Part shown: piece after piece, positions 38,402-38,543 of the stretch | How the letters are laid out: each line of letters opens with the position of its first letter | Numbering within the stretch: the stretch's first letter is position 1 | Source: Erysipelotrichaceae bacterium | Lineage (GTDB): Bacteria > Bacillota_I > Bacilli_A > Erysipelotrichales > Erysipelotrichaceae | NCBI GenBank assembly: GCA_015058875.1 | Contig: SVBN01000026.1 | Span: 1 to 38,543 of the forward strand | Direction: 5' to 3' | Length of the DNA stretch: 38,543 nt | The notes under the pieces: generated by a model | The model's input: only the letters and a program-made list of their open reading frames with translations | The model's database searches: none | What the model was told of the DNA's origin: nothing | Made by a program: the position numbers and the translations under genes

Positions 38402-38507
38402 ATCCGAACCTTCGGATTTTTCTTTTTATCCGAACCTTTGATAAATCCGAACCTTTTCTCATATTTGGCTTAAACACTGGGTTTTATGAACGAAAAGGTT
38501 CGGATTT
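38402..38507. repeat. Cluster of ATCCGAACCTT repeats with a 16-bp inverted pair
   Basis: ATCCGAACCTT occurs directly at 38402-38412, 38428-38438 and 38445-38455 and inverted at 38495-38505. The last direct and the inverted copy extend to perfect 16-bp arms, AAATCCGAACCTTTTC (38443-38458) and its complement (38492-38507), around a 33-base loop. The first copy is itself half of a 10-bp palindrome with Ts after it. No gene is visible from 38348 to the window end. Confidence 0.75.
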
Positions 38508-38543
38508 TATTTTCGCTATGATAATCATTGACCAAGTCAAAAA

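Noticed and set aside
38402-38455. CRISPR array
   Set aside because: Repeats are only 11 bases with unequal short spacing and one inverted copy; no cas genes are present.

Overview
The window looks like a chromosomal segment of a Gram-positive, low-to-mid GC (about 50% by eye) fermentative gut Firmicute. Erysipelotrichia is my best guess, from overall gene content only. Support comes from AAGGAG-type ribosome binding sites, a PTS with a BglG/LicR-type regulator, DegV and FakA-like proteins, a heterodimeric ABC exporter and an ABC-F protein. I see no phage, plasmid, CRISPR, tRNA or rRNA. Almost everything reads on the minus strand. The plus-strand genes are 6772-7287, 9996-11465, 11558-12478, 15039-15743, 33973-35340 and 37484-38347.

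Layout. 1-2941 (minus): MATE transporter, membrane-anchored NusG domain II protein, Gx-family membrane protein, then a lipoprotein cut by the window edge. 3003-6705 (minus): a compact run of aldo/keto reductase, aroC, aroK and aroA, which covers the last steps to chorismate. 7305-9186 (minus): a redox cassette of two tandem SDR genes (the upstream one frameshifted) and a small ABM-type monooxygenase. 9333-9851: a histone-H1-like Lys/Ala tail on an acidic domain. 9996-12478 (plus): NAD(P)HX repair enzyme and a CPBP intramembrane protease. 12550-14951 (minus): an unknown protein, a COG2509-type FAD protein and a stand-alone FakA C-terminal-like domain. 15039-18105: a GT51 glycosyltransferase facing DegV, HAD phosphatase and TVP38 membrane protein genes. 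18153-24837 (minus): ABC-F protein, heterodimeric ABC exporter, second MATE. 25135-33649 (minus): carbohydrate region, with PRD regulator, PTS EIIB and EIIC and beta-glucuronidase, then a GH13 amylase and an MFS transporter. 33973-38347: DUF349 repeat protein, DUF937 protein, ROK kinase and YdjC/ChbG deacetylase. The last 150 bases hold a cluster of direct and inverted 11-16 bp repeats.

How the genes work together. The PTS EIIB/EIIC and the beta-glucuronidase form one unit, probably for uptake and cleavage of a glucuronide-containing glycan. The regulator gene just upstream and an inverted repeat ahead of the EIIB promoter suggest local activation. GH13 and MFS form a second unit for alpha-glucans. 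ROK and YdjC are divergent and fit amino-sugar or beta-glycoside handling.

Two regulatory patterns stand out. First, at least seven genes, mostly for membrane proteins, lack a Shine-Dalgarno sequence and have a -10-like hexamer ending 6-9 bases before the ATG, as expected for leaderless or nearly leaderless mRNAs. Second, the ABC-F gene has a leader with tiny upstream ORFs and a strong intrinsic terminator just before its ribosome binding site, which is the arrangement of an antibiotic-responsive attenuator. I found no clearly unprecedented multi-gene system. The leaderless pattern, the H1-like fusion, the free-standing FakA domain and the PTS/beta-glucuronidase pairing are the most worthwhile leads.
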